A DNA stretch of 64,000 bases from Geojedonia sp051814705 (GTDB lineage Bacteria > Bacteroidota > Bacteroidia > Flavobacteriales > Flavobacteriaceae): contig JBPWQW010000004.1 in NCBI GenBank assembly GCA_051814705.1, forward strand, positions 372,001 to 436,000, in the 5' to 3' direction. The notes below the pieces were generated by a model that made no database searches, was not told the origin of the DNA, and worked only from the letters and a program-made list of their open reading frames with translations. Position 1 is the stretch's first letter. Each line of letters begins with the position of its first letter. The position numbers and the translations under genes were made by a program. Shown here piece after piece: positions 53,483 to 61,571 of this stretch.

Positions 53483-53517
53483 AACTATTTAGTTTAACCA
53501 AATGGTTAACAAAACTA
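53483..53517 (-). promoter_or_regulatory. TetR operon promoter with tandem dyads
   Basis: Reading the minus strand: a -7 element TAGTTTTG (53510-53517), directly followed by the dyad TTAACCA-TT-TGGTTAA (53494-53509, arms perfect), then a second dyad AACTA-AA-TAGTT (53483-53494). Both lie over the expected transcription start, where a TetR dimer would block initiation. The start codon follows at 53478. Confidence 0.7.
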
Positions 53518-53591
53518 ATGATTTTTTTGATTCAAAATGAGAATCTTAACACAATCTTTTATTGACCTCTTTAATGTTTTGAAGGTGTTAA

Positions 53592-53618
53592 ATAAAAAAA
53601 GCCACATCTCTGTGGCTT
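53592..53618 (-). terminator. rho-independent terminator after sodC
   Basis: On the minus strand, stem AAGCCAC and GTGGCTT (7 bp, perfect; 53599-53605 and 53612-53618) with a 6-base loop, followed by a run of seven T. It lies 26 bases after the sodC stop. Confidence 0.8.
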
Positions 53619-53643
53619 CTTGTATTTCATTATGGCTTATTTT

Positions 53644-54222
53644 TTATTGAATAATACCTCCGCAACTTACACGTCCGCCAGCATTACCAGTAGGTTGAGT
53701 CACAAAATCATCTACACCTTCGTGAACAATGATTCCTTTACCCAAAATATCTTTGTTAGTGTCACCACAACCTATGCACCATTCGTCAGTTGCCATAGTA
53801 ATTGTAGCTTTTCCATCGGCATTAGCTTCTAAATTACCGATATCACCTTTATGAAAACCTTCTGGGCTTTTCCATTTTCCGTGAGGTTGTCCAGTTGGAT
53901 TCCAGTGTCCGCCAGCAGATTTTCCGTCAGGAGATGAGCAATCTGCAGTTTCATGAATGTGAATGGCATGAGCACCTGGTTTAAGACCGTTTATAATAGC
54001 AGTCATGGTCACCACTCCTTCTGCTTCTTTAAAAAAAACAGTACCCGAAACTTGACTGCCACTTTTTGGTTCCAGTTTTACAGTCAGTTCATTAGCGGCT
54101 ATGGCTTCAACGGGAGCCACTTCCTCTTTGTTCATTTCAGGTTCAGATTCTTTTTTATTCTCTTTACAACTTGTTGCGATACATAGTAGCACCGAGAACA
54201 TTACTAAACTTAATTTTTTCAT
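53644..54222 (-). CDS. sodC: Cu/Zn superoxide dismutase lipoprotein
   Basis: A 192-residue enzyme with a lipoprotein signal (MKKLSLVMFSVLLCIATSC). Cu and Zn ligands are visible in HAIHIHETADCS, GGHWNPTGQPHG and VHEGVDDF, and the Cys pair that forms the family disulphide is present. It dismutates superoxide on the outer face of the cell. It is divergent from hemN; the shared 133-bp region holds the Crp/Fnr-like dyad. A near -7 match for sodC (TAACTTTC, 54248-54255 minus strand) is visible. Confidence 0.9.
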   Translation of the reverse strand: MKKLSLVMFSVLLCIATSCKENKKESEPEMNKEEVAPVEAIAANELTVKLEPKSGSQVSGTVFFKEAEGVVTMTAIINGLKPGAHAIHIHETADCSSPDGKSAGGHWNPTGQPHGKWKSPEGFHKGDIGNLEANADGKATITMATDEWCIGCGDTNKDILGKGIIVHEGVDDFVTQPTGNAGGRVSCGGIIQ

Positions 54223-54297
54223 TTTTTTTCATTTTTAATAATTAGTCGAAAGTTACGTATTATTTGATGTTATGTGAAATGTAAAAAGATATATTAT

Positions 54298-54341
54298 ATG
54301 ATAAATATCATTTTTTTTAAGAGGATGTCGAAATACATTTG
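54298..54341 (+). promoter_or_regulatory. hemN promoter with Crp/Fnr-like dyad
   Basis: The dyad ATGAT-AAAT-ATCAT (54298-54311, centre 54304.5) is followed by the -7 element TACATTTG (54334-54341). From centre to the first base of the -7 element is 29.5 bp, placing the dyad near -42 relative to the expected start site, the usual activating position for Crp/Fnr regulators. The same spacing occurs at the nirK promoter. Confidence 0.7.
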
Positions 54342-54355
54342 ACACAGAATTAAAA

Positions 54356-55723
54356 ATGATGAGCAACTCTTTAATAGATAAATATAATGTTGCGGGGCCT
54401 AGATACACCAGTTATCCAACGGTTCCCTACTGGAATAATGACACTTTTTCTTCGAAGCTATGGAAGGCTTCAGTACAGCAATCGTTTGATGAAAGTAATT
54501 CTAAGGAAGGTATGAGTTTGTACATTCATTTGCCCTTTTGTGAAAGCTTGTGTACGTTTTGTGGGTGCCACAAACGGATCACCAAACGACATGAAGTAGA
54601 ATCGCCATATATCAACGCTATTTTAAAAGAGTGGAGTTTATACTTGGATTTATTTGAAAAAAGGCCAATAATCAAAGAGTTACACCTTGGTGGCGGTACC
54701 CCTACATTTTTTAGTCCAGAACACCTCAACCAGTTAATCAATGGTATTTTAAAGCTATCCGATCTTCATGAACATCATGAGTTTAGTTTTGAGGGTCATC
54801 CCAACAATACTACCCGAGAACACTTACAAGCACTTTATGATGTTGGCTTTAGACGTGTAAGTTATGGGGTTCAGGATTACAACGAAACGGTTCAAAAAGC
54901 CATTCATAGAATTCAACCTTTTGAAAACGTTAAGCGAGCCACAGAAAACGCAAGAGAAATTGGCTACACCTCTATAGGGCATGACCTTATTTTTGGCTTG
55001 CCTTTTCAAAAATTGGAGCATATTAAAACCACTATTTTAAATACAAAACAGCTGTTACCTGATCGGTTGGCCTTTTACAGTTATGCTCATGTACCATGGA
55101 TTAAGGGAAATGGACAAAGAGGATTTAAGGATTCAGATATACCTTCTGCAAAATTAAAAAGAGAGCAATATGAATTGGGTAAAACCTTACTACAAGAAGT
55201 TGGTTATGAAGAAATAGGAATGGATCATTTTGCATTGCCATCTGATGATTTATACAAGGCGATGCAGGCTCATAAATTGCATAGGAATTTTATGGGCTAT
55301 ACTGCTTCAAAAACCCAACTTATGATTGGGTTGGGTGCCTCTGCAATTAGCGATAGTTGGTATGGATTTGCGCAAAATGTAAAGGGTATTGAAGAATACC
55401 AACACCTACTAAATGAACATATTCTTCCCGTATTTAGAGGGCATATATTAAATGAAGAAGATTTAATCATTAGAAAGCATATTCTCAATCTCATGTGCAA
55501 TTTTCAAACATCATGGAGCCCTGAACATTTGTATTTTGAAGCGATACCAAATGTATTGCTCATGCTTAAAGAAATGGAACATGATGGTCTTTTGGAAATT
55601 GGCAATAATACTATAAAAGTTTTAGCTAAAGGCCGACCCTTTATAAGAACGATATGTATGGCTTTTGATGTTTTATTACAGCGAAAAAAACCAGATACGC
55701 CGTTATTTTCTATGACTGTTTAG
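54356..55723 (+). CDS. hemN: oxygen-independent coproporphyrinogen III oxidase
   Basis: A 455-residue radical-SAM enzyme. It begins with the HemN hallmark GPRYTSYPTVPYW and carries the 4Fe-4S motif CESLCTFC (C-x3-C-x2-C) followed by the extra Cys of HemN (GCHKR), then GGGTPTFF and a C-terminal HemN_C domain. It converts coproporphyrinogen III to protoporphyrinogen IX without oxygen, needed for haem under anoxia. The shared operator with nirK suggests induction under low oxygen or nitrogen oxides. It is 16 bases upstream of the stress-protein gene, likely one operon. Confidence 0.93.
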   Translation: MMSNSLIDKYNVAGPRYTSYPTVPYWNNDTFSSKLWKASVQQSFDESNSKEGMSLYIHLPFCESLCTFCGCHKRITKRHEVESPYINAILKEWSLYLDLFEKRPIIKELHLGGGTPTFFSPEHLNQLINGILKLSDLHEHHEFSFEGHPNNTTREHLQALYDVGFRRVSYGVQDYNETVQKAIHRIQPFENVKRATENAREIGYTSIGHDLIFGLPFQKLEHIKTTILNTKQLLPDRLAFYSYAHVPWIKGNGQRGFKDSDIPSAKLKREQYELGKTLLQEVGYEEIGMDHFALPSDDLYKAMQAHKLHRNFMGYTASKTQLMIGLGASAISDSWYGFAQNVKGIEEYQHLLNEHILPVFRGHILNEEDLIIRKHILNLMCNFQTSWSPEHLYFEAIPNVLLMLKEMEHDGLLEIGNNTIKVLAKGRPFIRTICMAFDVLLQRKKPDTPLFSMTV

Positions 55724-55739
55724 AACAAAATTTGCAATT

Positions 55740-56573
55740 ATGAAAAAAATTATTGTACCCATAGACTTTTCTGAATATTCAGAATATGCGCTTGAAACAG
55801 CTGCACAATTGGCCAAAAAAAACAATGCCGAAATATTGGCACTGCACATGCTTGAACTTTCAGAAGCACTATTGAACAGAACAGGGACGGCCGTTCAAAT
55901 GGAAACCGTGTTTTTTCTAAAACTTGCAGAAAAAAAGTTTGATGAATTTTTAAATAAGGCTTATTTAAAAGGTATTACCGTGACCCCAATTGTAAAACAT
56001 TTTAAAGTGTTTAACGAGGTCAATGACGTCGCTGCTGAATATGGAGCCGATTTAATTGTGATGGGCTCTCATGGAGCTAGTGGAATGAGGGAGCTTTTTA
56101 TTGGATCCAATACCGAAAAAGTGGTCCGACATTCCAACATCCCAGTATTAATTATAAAACATAACCCGATTTTAATCGATTTTGAGCATGTGGTTTTTGC
56201 CTGTGATTTTTCAGATGAAGCCATAAAGCCCTATATAAATGCAAGTAAATGTTTTAAAAAAATGGGTTCCAAAATTCATTTAATTTATGTCAACGTACCC
56301 AACGATGGTTTTAGAAGCACATTGGAAATGGAACATAAAGTCCACGCTTTTTTTAAAAAATTAAACGGTAATTCGAACCAAAATCATGAGGTTATATATT
56401 TTTCGGATTATACAGTTGAGGATGGAATAATAAATTATGCTCATAGTATTGGTGCAGACCTGATAGCATTGTCAACCCATGGCAGAACGGGATTGGCTCA
56501 CCTATTGGAAGGAAGCATTTCTGAAGACGTGGCAAATCATTCGACCTTGCCCGTAATGACTTTTAAAATTTAA
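55740..56573 (+). CDS. tandem universal stress protein
   Basis: A 277-residue protein of two UspA domains (about 1-140 and 148-277). Both keep the ATP-binding pattern G-x2-G-x9-G(S/T): GSHGASGMRELFIGS and STHGRTGLAHLLEGS. No membrane segment. Usp proteins are commonly induced with anaerobic genes; here it follows hemN in the same operon. Confidence 0.9.
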   Translation: MKKIIVPIDFSEYSEYALETAAQLAKKNNAEILALHMLELSEALLNRTGTAVQMETVFFLKLAEKKFDEFLNKAYLKGITVTPIVKHFKVFNEVNDVAAEYGADLIVMGSHGASGMRELFIGSNTEKVVRHSNIPVLIIKHNPILIDFEHVVFACDFSDEAIKPYINASKCFKKMGSKIHLIYVNVPNDGFRSTLEMEHKVHAFFKKLNGNSNQNHEVIYFSDYTVEDGIINYAHSIGADLIALSTHGRTGLAHLLEGSISEDVANHSTLPVMTFKI

Positions 56574-56723
56574 GCTTGAGCCAAGTTTGGTCATTTCAAT
56601 TATTTTTATTTTTTTTATCAAAATGTACAACTTAAAAGCAATACAGCTGTTAATATGTATATCGCAGATTTTGAATACCTTATTAAGGTGCTAAATAACA
56701 CCCAACATAAATAAAATATTTTT

Positions 56724-56776
56724 ATCATAAACATGATTTTTATCATATTTTTTAAGTTGATAAGGCTCTAATTTTG
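56724..56776 (+). promoter_or_regulatory. nirK promoter with overlapping Crp/Fnr-like dyads
   Basis: Dyad ATGAT-TTTT-ATCAT (56733-56746, centre 56739.5) and, sharing its left half, an inverse-order dyad ATCAT-AAAC-ATGAT (56724-56737). The -7 element TAATTTTG lies at 56769-56776; from dyad centre to its first base is 29.5 bp, identical to the hemN promoter. The ATG of nirK is at 56806. The rest of the 232-bp gap from 56574 shows no other feature. Confidence 0.7.
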
Positions 56777-56805
56777 TTGTATTAAATCTAATTAATATAA
56801 ATACC

Positions 56806-58281
56806 ATGACACTAAATCAAAAACTAAATCAAAAGAAGATGTCCATTATTGTGTTAGGCTTTATAATGGCCTTTACACTCTCGTTTACTTCTTGTTTTAA
56901 TAAAAAAGAAAGGGTTATTGAGCATACCTCAGATATTCCTGTAAACAGGGAAATGCTTGCAGAGCTTACATCGCCACCAAATGTTCCAACTCCAATTGGA
57001 GTCAGAAAAGCCAAAAAACTCATTGTAAAAATGGAAATTCTTGAAAAAGAAGGCGAGTTGACCGATGGCGTAAAATATATGTATTGGACTTTTGGCGGTT
57101 CAGTCCCTGGAAGTTTTATCAGAACACGTGTAGGTGATGAAGTCGAATTTCATTTACAAAACCATCCAAATAATAAGCTGCCACATAATATCGATTTGCA
57201 TGCTGTTACAGGTCCTGGTGGTGGCGCAGAATCGTCATTTGTAGCTCCTGGACATTCAAAGGTATTTTCGTTTAAAACTTTAAACCCAGGTTTATATGTT
57301 TATCATTGTGCTACCGCTCCTGTTGGGATGCATATCGCCAATGGGATGTATGGTTTGATTTTAGTGGAACCTGAAGGTGGTTTGCCCTTAGTAGATAAAG
57401 AGTATTACATTATGCAAGGCGATTTTTACACCAAAGGAGCCAATGGAGAACGTGGTTTGCAACCTTTTGATATGCAAAAAGCCGTAGATGAAAAGGCGGA
57501 TTACGTAGTATTTAATGGCAAAGTGGGCGCTTTAACAGGGGATAATGCCATTACGGCAAAAGTTGGTGAAACCGTTCGGTTATTTGTTGGTAACGGCGGT
57601 CCTGGCTTGATATCTTCGTTCCACGTGATTGGAGAAATTTTTGATAGAGTACATGTAGAAGGCGGCGATTTGATTAATAAAAATGTTCAAACTACATTAA
57701 TTCCAGCGGGGGGTGCTGCAATAATAGAATTTAAGGTGGATGTACCAGGAAGCCTTATATTGGTAGACCACTCTATTTTTAGAGCTTTTAATAAAGGTGC
57801 TTTGGCAATGTTAAATGTTGAAGGCGAAGAAAACAAGAAAATTTACTCTGGCGAGATTCGCGATGATATCTATTTGCCTGAAGGACCTGGTATACAGACT
57901 ATGCCAACAACCGATGAGGTTGTGGAATCTGAAATTCCCGCAAAATCCTTTGACGAAAAAATGGAGTTTGGTAAACGAGTCTATATGCAAACCTGTTTTG
58001 CATGCCATCAGGCCGAAGGACAAGGTATCCCAAATGCATTTCCACCATTAGCAAAATCCGATTATTTAAATGCAGATGTTGACCGGGCAATTGGTATTGT
58101 TCTGCATGGTAAAACAGGCGAAATTACAGTTAACGGACAAAAATATAACAGTGTGATGACCCGACAAATGCTGTCTACCGATCAAATCGCTAACGTAATG
58201 ACCTATGTGTACAACAGTTGGGGGAATTCTAAAAAAGTTATTACTAAAGAGATGGTAGAAAAAGTTAAAAATAAAAAGTAA
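56806..58281 (+). CDS. nirK: copper nitrite reductase with C-terminal cytochrome c domain
   Basis: A 491-residue protein. A lipoprotein-type signal ends at SFTSC, so it is probably anchored in the outer membrane or facing the periplasm. Two cupredoxin domains (about 60-350) carry the ligands of class II, AniA-like NirK: LPHNIDLHA, YHCATAPVGMHIANGM (type 1 Cys, His and Met with the short loop), SSFHVIG and VDHSIFRAFNKGA. A C-terminal class I cytochrome c (about 385-480) has CFACH and a later Met as haem ligands, allowing direct electron delivery. It reduces nitrite to nitric oxide. Confidence 0.93.
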   Translation: MTLNQKLNQKKMSIIVLGFIMAFTLSFTSCFNKKERVIEHTSDIPVNREMLAELTSPPNVPTPIGVRKAKKLIVKMEILEKEGELTDGVKYMYWTFGGSVPGSFIRTRVGDEVEFHLQNHPNNKLPHNIDLHAVTGPGGGAESSFVAPGHSKVFSFKTLNPGLYVYHCATAPVGMHIANGMYGLILVEPEGGLPLVDKEYYIMQGDFYTKGANGERGLQPFDMQKAVDEKADYVVFNGKVGALTGDNAITAKVGETVRLFVGNGGPGLISSFHVIGEIFDRVHVEGGDLINKNVQTTLIPAGGAAIIEFKVDVPGSLILVDHSIFRAFNKGALAMLNVEGEENKKIYSGEIRDDIYLPEGPGIQTMPTTDEVVESEIPAKSFDEKMEFGKRVYMQTCFACHQAEGQGIPNAFPPLAKSDYLNADVDRAIGIVLHGKTGEITVNGQKYNSVMTRQMLSTDQIANVMTYVYNSWGNSKKVITKEMVEKVKNKK

Positions 58282-58288
58282 TAGCCTC

Positions 58289-59062
58289 ATGAAAACCTTA
58301 GCCTTCAGATTATTAGGTATCCTATTTCTAGTTCAAACCATCGGATTTTCACAATCTGAAGGCATGGTTTATATTCAAGGCAGTCGCTATATTCCGCTTT
58401 ATGGCCGCGATTCAACAGTTGTTGAGGTTAAGGATTTTGAAATGGACGTGTATCCAGTAACGAATACCGATTATGTTGAATTTGTGAAAAAGTATCCAAA
58501 ATGGCAAAAATCAAAAGCTATAAAATTATTTGTCGATAACAGTTATCTGGCTAATTGGAAAAATGATATGGAGCTTAAAGATACCGAAAAACCTATAAGT
58601 CCTGTGACCTATGTATCTTGGTTTGCGGCTAAGGATTATTGTGAATGTCAGGGTAAACGCTTGCCAACGGTTGACGAATGGGAATACGCCGCTATGGCTG
58701 ATGAAACCACAAAAGATGCGCGAGTTAAATCGTCTTACAACGCAGATATCTTAGCTTGGTATGAAGCACCAAGAACCAATGAAAACGCCATTGGATTAAA
58801 CCCAAAAAACGTTTGGGGCATTTATGATTTACACGGTTTGGTGTGGGAATGGACGCTCGATTTCAATTCGGTACTGATTTCTGGTGAATCTCGTAAAGAC
58901 GTAGACAAAGACTCTAATCTTTTTTGTGGAAGTGCAGCCGTTAATGCTACCGACTTAATGAACTATGCAGCCTTTATGCGCTATGCCATTCGCGGAAGTT
59001 TAAAAGCCAAATATTCTATGAAGAATCTAGGATTCCGTTGTGTGAAAGACATTATAAAATAA
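58289..59062 (+). CDS. nirV: NirV-like formylglycine-generating-enzyme-family protein
   Basis: A 257-residue protein with a signal peptide (MKTLAFRLLGILFLVQTIGFSQ) and the SUMF1/FGE fold: EVKDFEMDVYPVTNTDYVEF, PVTYVSWFAAKDYCECQGKRLPT and DEWEYAA, NVWGIYDLHGLVWEWT. NirV-type members are found next to nirK in other denitrifiers; their role is not established, but copper-site maturation or nitrite reductase activation is proposed. It is 7 bases after nirK, so the same operon. Confidence 0.78.
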   Translation: MKTLAFRLLGILFLVQTIGFSQSEGMVYIQGSRYIPLYGRDSTVVEVKDFEMDVYPVTNTDYVEFVKKYPKWQKSKAIKLFVDNSYLANWKNDMELKDTEKPISPVTYVSWFAAKDYCECQGKRLPTVDEWEYAAMADETTKDARVKSSYNADILAWYEAPRTNENAIGLNPKNVWGIYDLHGLVWEWTLDFNSVLISGESRKDVDKDSNLFCGSAAVNATDLMNYAAFMRYAIRGSLKAKYSMKNLGFRCVKDIIK

Positions 59063-59069
59063 AAATTTT

Positions 59070-59783
59070 ATGAAATTAATTAAGTATATGTTTGTTTTAC
59101 TGATCACAGTATTAGCTTTTCAAGCCTGTAAATCGGATAAAACATCAAATAAAAATAGTGCTCAGGTCTATCAATGTCCCATGCAATGTGAAGGCGACAA
59201 AACCTATGATCAACCTGGAAGTTGTCCAATTTGTGGCATGGATATAAAACAAGTTGGTGCTAATTCAAAAATATTATCAGATTCAGGAATTTCTGAAGAA
59301 TCCATTTTCAATTTAAATTCTAAATGGCATACTGAAGAAGATGAAACCCTTCAGCTTAAAGACTTAAAAGGAAAAACCTTGGTGATGGTCATGATTTATA
59401 CATCATGCAAAGCAGCCTGCCCACGTTTGGTGGCCGATATGCGAAACATTGAAGCTCAAATTCCTGTTGAAAAAATAAAAGATATCCAGTTTGTATTGGT
59501 GAGCATTGACCCAAAAACCGATACACCAACACGGCTGAAAGCTTATGCTAAAGAAAATTTGATGGACGACAGGCAATGGATGTTCTTGCAAGGGACAGAA
59601 AGTGGTGTCAGGGAATTTGCCAATGTGCTTTCGGTAAAGTATAAGGAGATTTCGCCTATAGACTTTTCGCATTCCAATATCATTTCGATCTTTAATTCAC
59701 AAGGAGAGTTGATGTACCAACAGGAAGGATTGGGCGTGAACAATGAAGAAACCGTTGCCACCATTTTGAACATCACACCATAA
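59070..59783 (+). CDS. SCO-family copper chaperone with heavy-metal-binding N-terminus
   Basis: A 237-residue lipoprotein (lipobox FQAC). Residues about 30-60 form a heavy-metal-binding module (YQCPMQCEGD, CPICGMDI); the rest is a SCO1/SenC thioredoxin-like domain with the Cu-binding YTSCKAACP (C-x3-C) and a later His (SHSNIIS). SCO proteins deliver copper or reduce Cys for copper enzymes. In this operon the likely client is NirK. Spacing to the upstream gene is 7 bases. Confidence 0.88.
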   Translation: MKLIKYMFVLLITVLAFQACKSDKTSNKNSAQVYQCPMQCEGDKTYDQPGSCPICGMDIKQVGANSKILSDSGISEESIFNLNSKWHTEEDETLQLKDLKGKTLVMVMIYTSCKAACPRLVADMRNIEAQIPVEKIKDIQFVLVSIDPKTDTPTRLKAYAKENLMDDRQWMFLQGTESGVREFANVLSVKYKEISPIDFSHSNIISIFNSQGELMYQQEGLGVNNEETVATILNITP

Positions 59784-59838
59784 GGACGGTCAAATCAAAT
59801 TAATAATTTGTAAGCACAACAACTTTAATCAAAAACCC

Positions 59839-61095
59839 ATGAGAGCTATTGTAGTATTTCTGCTCATAGGAGCATTAAGTCTGCCTGTATGGGCTCAAAA
59901 TTTTGAACTTTCGGCAGAGCTAAGACCGCGATTTGAATTCCGTCATGGTTACGGCACTTTAGCAGTAGATACCTTGGATGCCGTTACATTTATTTCACAG
60001 CGTACACGCTTGAATTTCAATTATGAAAGTGAACGCCTTAATGTTTATCTCTCCTTACAAAATGTACGGGTTTGGGGTGATGTTTCAACATTGTCGGCTA
60101 AAGATGTCAATGGAATAGCGGTTCATGAAGCTTGGGCAGAAGCACCTTTGACATCTCATTTATCCATGAAGATAGGCCGACAAGAAATCGTGTATGACGA
60201 CCAAAGATTATTTGGTAATGTTGGGTGGGCGCAAACCGCAAGAAGCCATGATGCTTTAATCGCTACGTTTAAACCCAATGACAGCAATCGGTTGGATTTT
60301 GGATTGGCACTTAATGAAGCAAGCGAAACCCTTTTTGAAACCAGCTACAATGTGAACAATTATAAGGCCTTTCAATATGTATGGTATCACGCTAACTTTA
60401 AGGACGTATCCTTAAGTTTGCTGGCACTCAATACAGGTTTTGCCTATGATGATGACGGAAAACAAAATGTAGTTTATAATCAAACTTTAGGGACTCATGT
60501 TGTTTACGGGAAAAACAAACTTAAGGCTGAAGCTACTATTTATGTTCAAACGGGTAAACTTGCAGATGTCGATTTAAGCGCCTATAATTTTGCCCTTAAT
60601 ATAAATCATGGATTTGCGACCCATTTTAATGTTGGCTTCGGAGCTGAGTATTTGTCTGGAACCGATATGAATTCTTCAGAAAACAAATTAAAATCATTTA
60701 CACCTTGGTTTGGAACCAATCATAAATTTAACGGATGGATGGATTATTTTTATGTTGGTAACCATTCAAATTCGGTAGGGCTAATAGATTTAAATGCCAC
60801 ATTAGCGTTCCAAAAAGATAAGTTTTCTGCAAAATTAATGCCCCATGTATTTTCAGCTGCGGCAACTGTTGTTGACAAAACAAGTCAAGAAATGAACAGG
60901 GGTCTGGGCACAGAATTAGATTTGGTTTTAGGCTATAATTGGACGAAGGAAACAAACGTTCAAGTTGGGTATTCACAACTATTTGCTACAGAAACTATGG
61001 AAGTTTTAAAAGGCGGAAATCGTCATGCTACCCATAATTGGGCTTGGGTTATGTTTACTTTTAAGCCGAAATTATTTTCGTATAAACAACCCTGA
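59839..61095 (+). CDS. alginate-export-family outer-membrane porin
   Basis: A 418-residue protein with a signal peptide (MRAIVVFLLIGALSLPVWA) and the alginate_exp barrel pattern: ELRPRFEFRHGYG, QRTRLNFNYESERLNVYLSLQNVRVWGD and GRQEIVYDDQRLFGNVGW, with alternating polar and hydrophobic strands to the end. Members of this family occur beside denitrification genes in Bacteroidota and probably pass nitrite or other anions across the outer membrane; that is inference here. It lies 55 bases after the SCO gene, same strand. Confidence 0.8.
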   Translation: MRAIVVFLLIGALSLPVWAQNFELSAELRPRFEFRHGYGTLAVDTLDAVTFISQRTRLNFNYESERLNVYLSLQNVRVWGDVSTLSAKDVNGIAVHEAWAEAPLTSHLSMKIGRQEIVYDDQRLFGNVGWAQTARSHDALIATFKPNDSNRLDFGLALNEASETLFETSYNVNNYKAFQYVWYHANFKDVSLSLLALNTGFAYDDDGKQNVVYNQTLGTHVVYGKNKLKAEATIYVQTGKLADVDLSAYNFALNINHGFATHFNVGFGAEYLSGTDMNSSENKLKSFTPWFGTNHKFNGWMDYFYVGNHSNSVGLIDLNATLAFQKDKFSAKLMPHVFSAAATVVDKTSQEMNRGLGTELDLVLGYNWTKETNVQVGYSQLFATETMEVLKGGNRHATHNWAWVMFTFKPKLFSYKQP

Positions 61096-61106
61096 CTTAA
61101 AGGTAA

Positions 61107-61571
61107 TTATTTCCAAAATTCATCTTCAAGATTGTCCTCAAAAGGAGCCTGATCGTGAGTTCTTTCGATTTTTAGTAACTGGGATTCGGAAGCAACCAAT
61201 TGAATTTCCTTAAATAAAATGCGCTCTTCAAAACGAATATGTTGCTCGAGTTCTTCTTCAATTTTACTTAGGGCTTTAATGGCATCGTCATCATTAGTAA
61301 ATAGGCGTTTTAAGCGTCTATGGTCTGCTAATGCTTTTTTAACCAGTTCATGATGATTTCCTAAAATCGAAAAAACATGAGTTTCTTCTTGTTCAAAATG
61401 CGGTATTAAATGGTTTTTAAAAAACCAATTGGCATAGGTTCTTATGCGTTTTGGTTCAATATTTTTTTTAAAGCCCGACCTTATTTTCCAAGACAGTAAT
61501 AAGCCGTGGTGATGTTCTCTGCTCAATTTTTGCAAGGCTTTATGTCGTTTTTGTGGTTTAGTTGTTTCCAT
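61107..61571 (-). CDS. hemerythrin-like HHE-domain protein
   Basis: A 154-residue four-helix protein with the di-iron ligand pattern SREHHHGLLLSWK, HFEQEETHVF, ADHRRLKRLF and EQHIRFEERILF, as in HHE cation-binding hemerythrins. Such proteins bind oxygen, NO or iron. It overlaps the 12-TM gene upstream by 14 bases, so the two are co-expressed, and it converges on the porin gene. Confidence 0.85.
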   Translation of the reverse strand: METTKPQKRHKALQKLSREHHHGLLLSWKIRSGFKKNIEPKRIRTYANWFFKNHLIPHFEQEETHVFSILGNHHELVKKALADHRRLKRLFTNDDDAIKALSKIEEELEQHIRFEERILFKEIQLVASESQLLKIERTHDQAPFEDNLEDEFWK

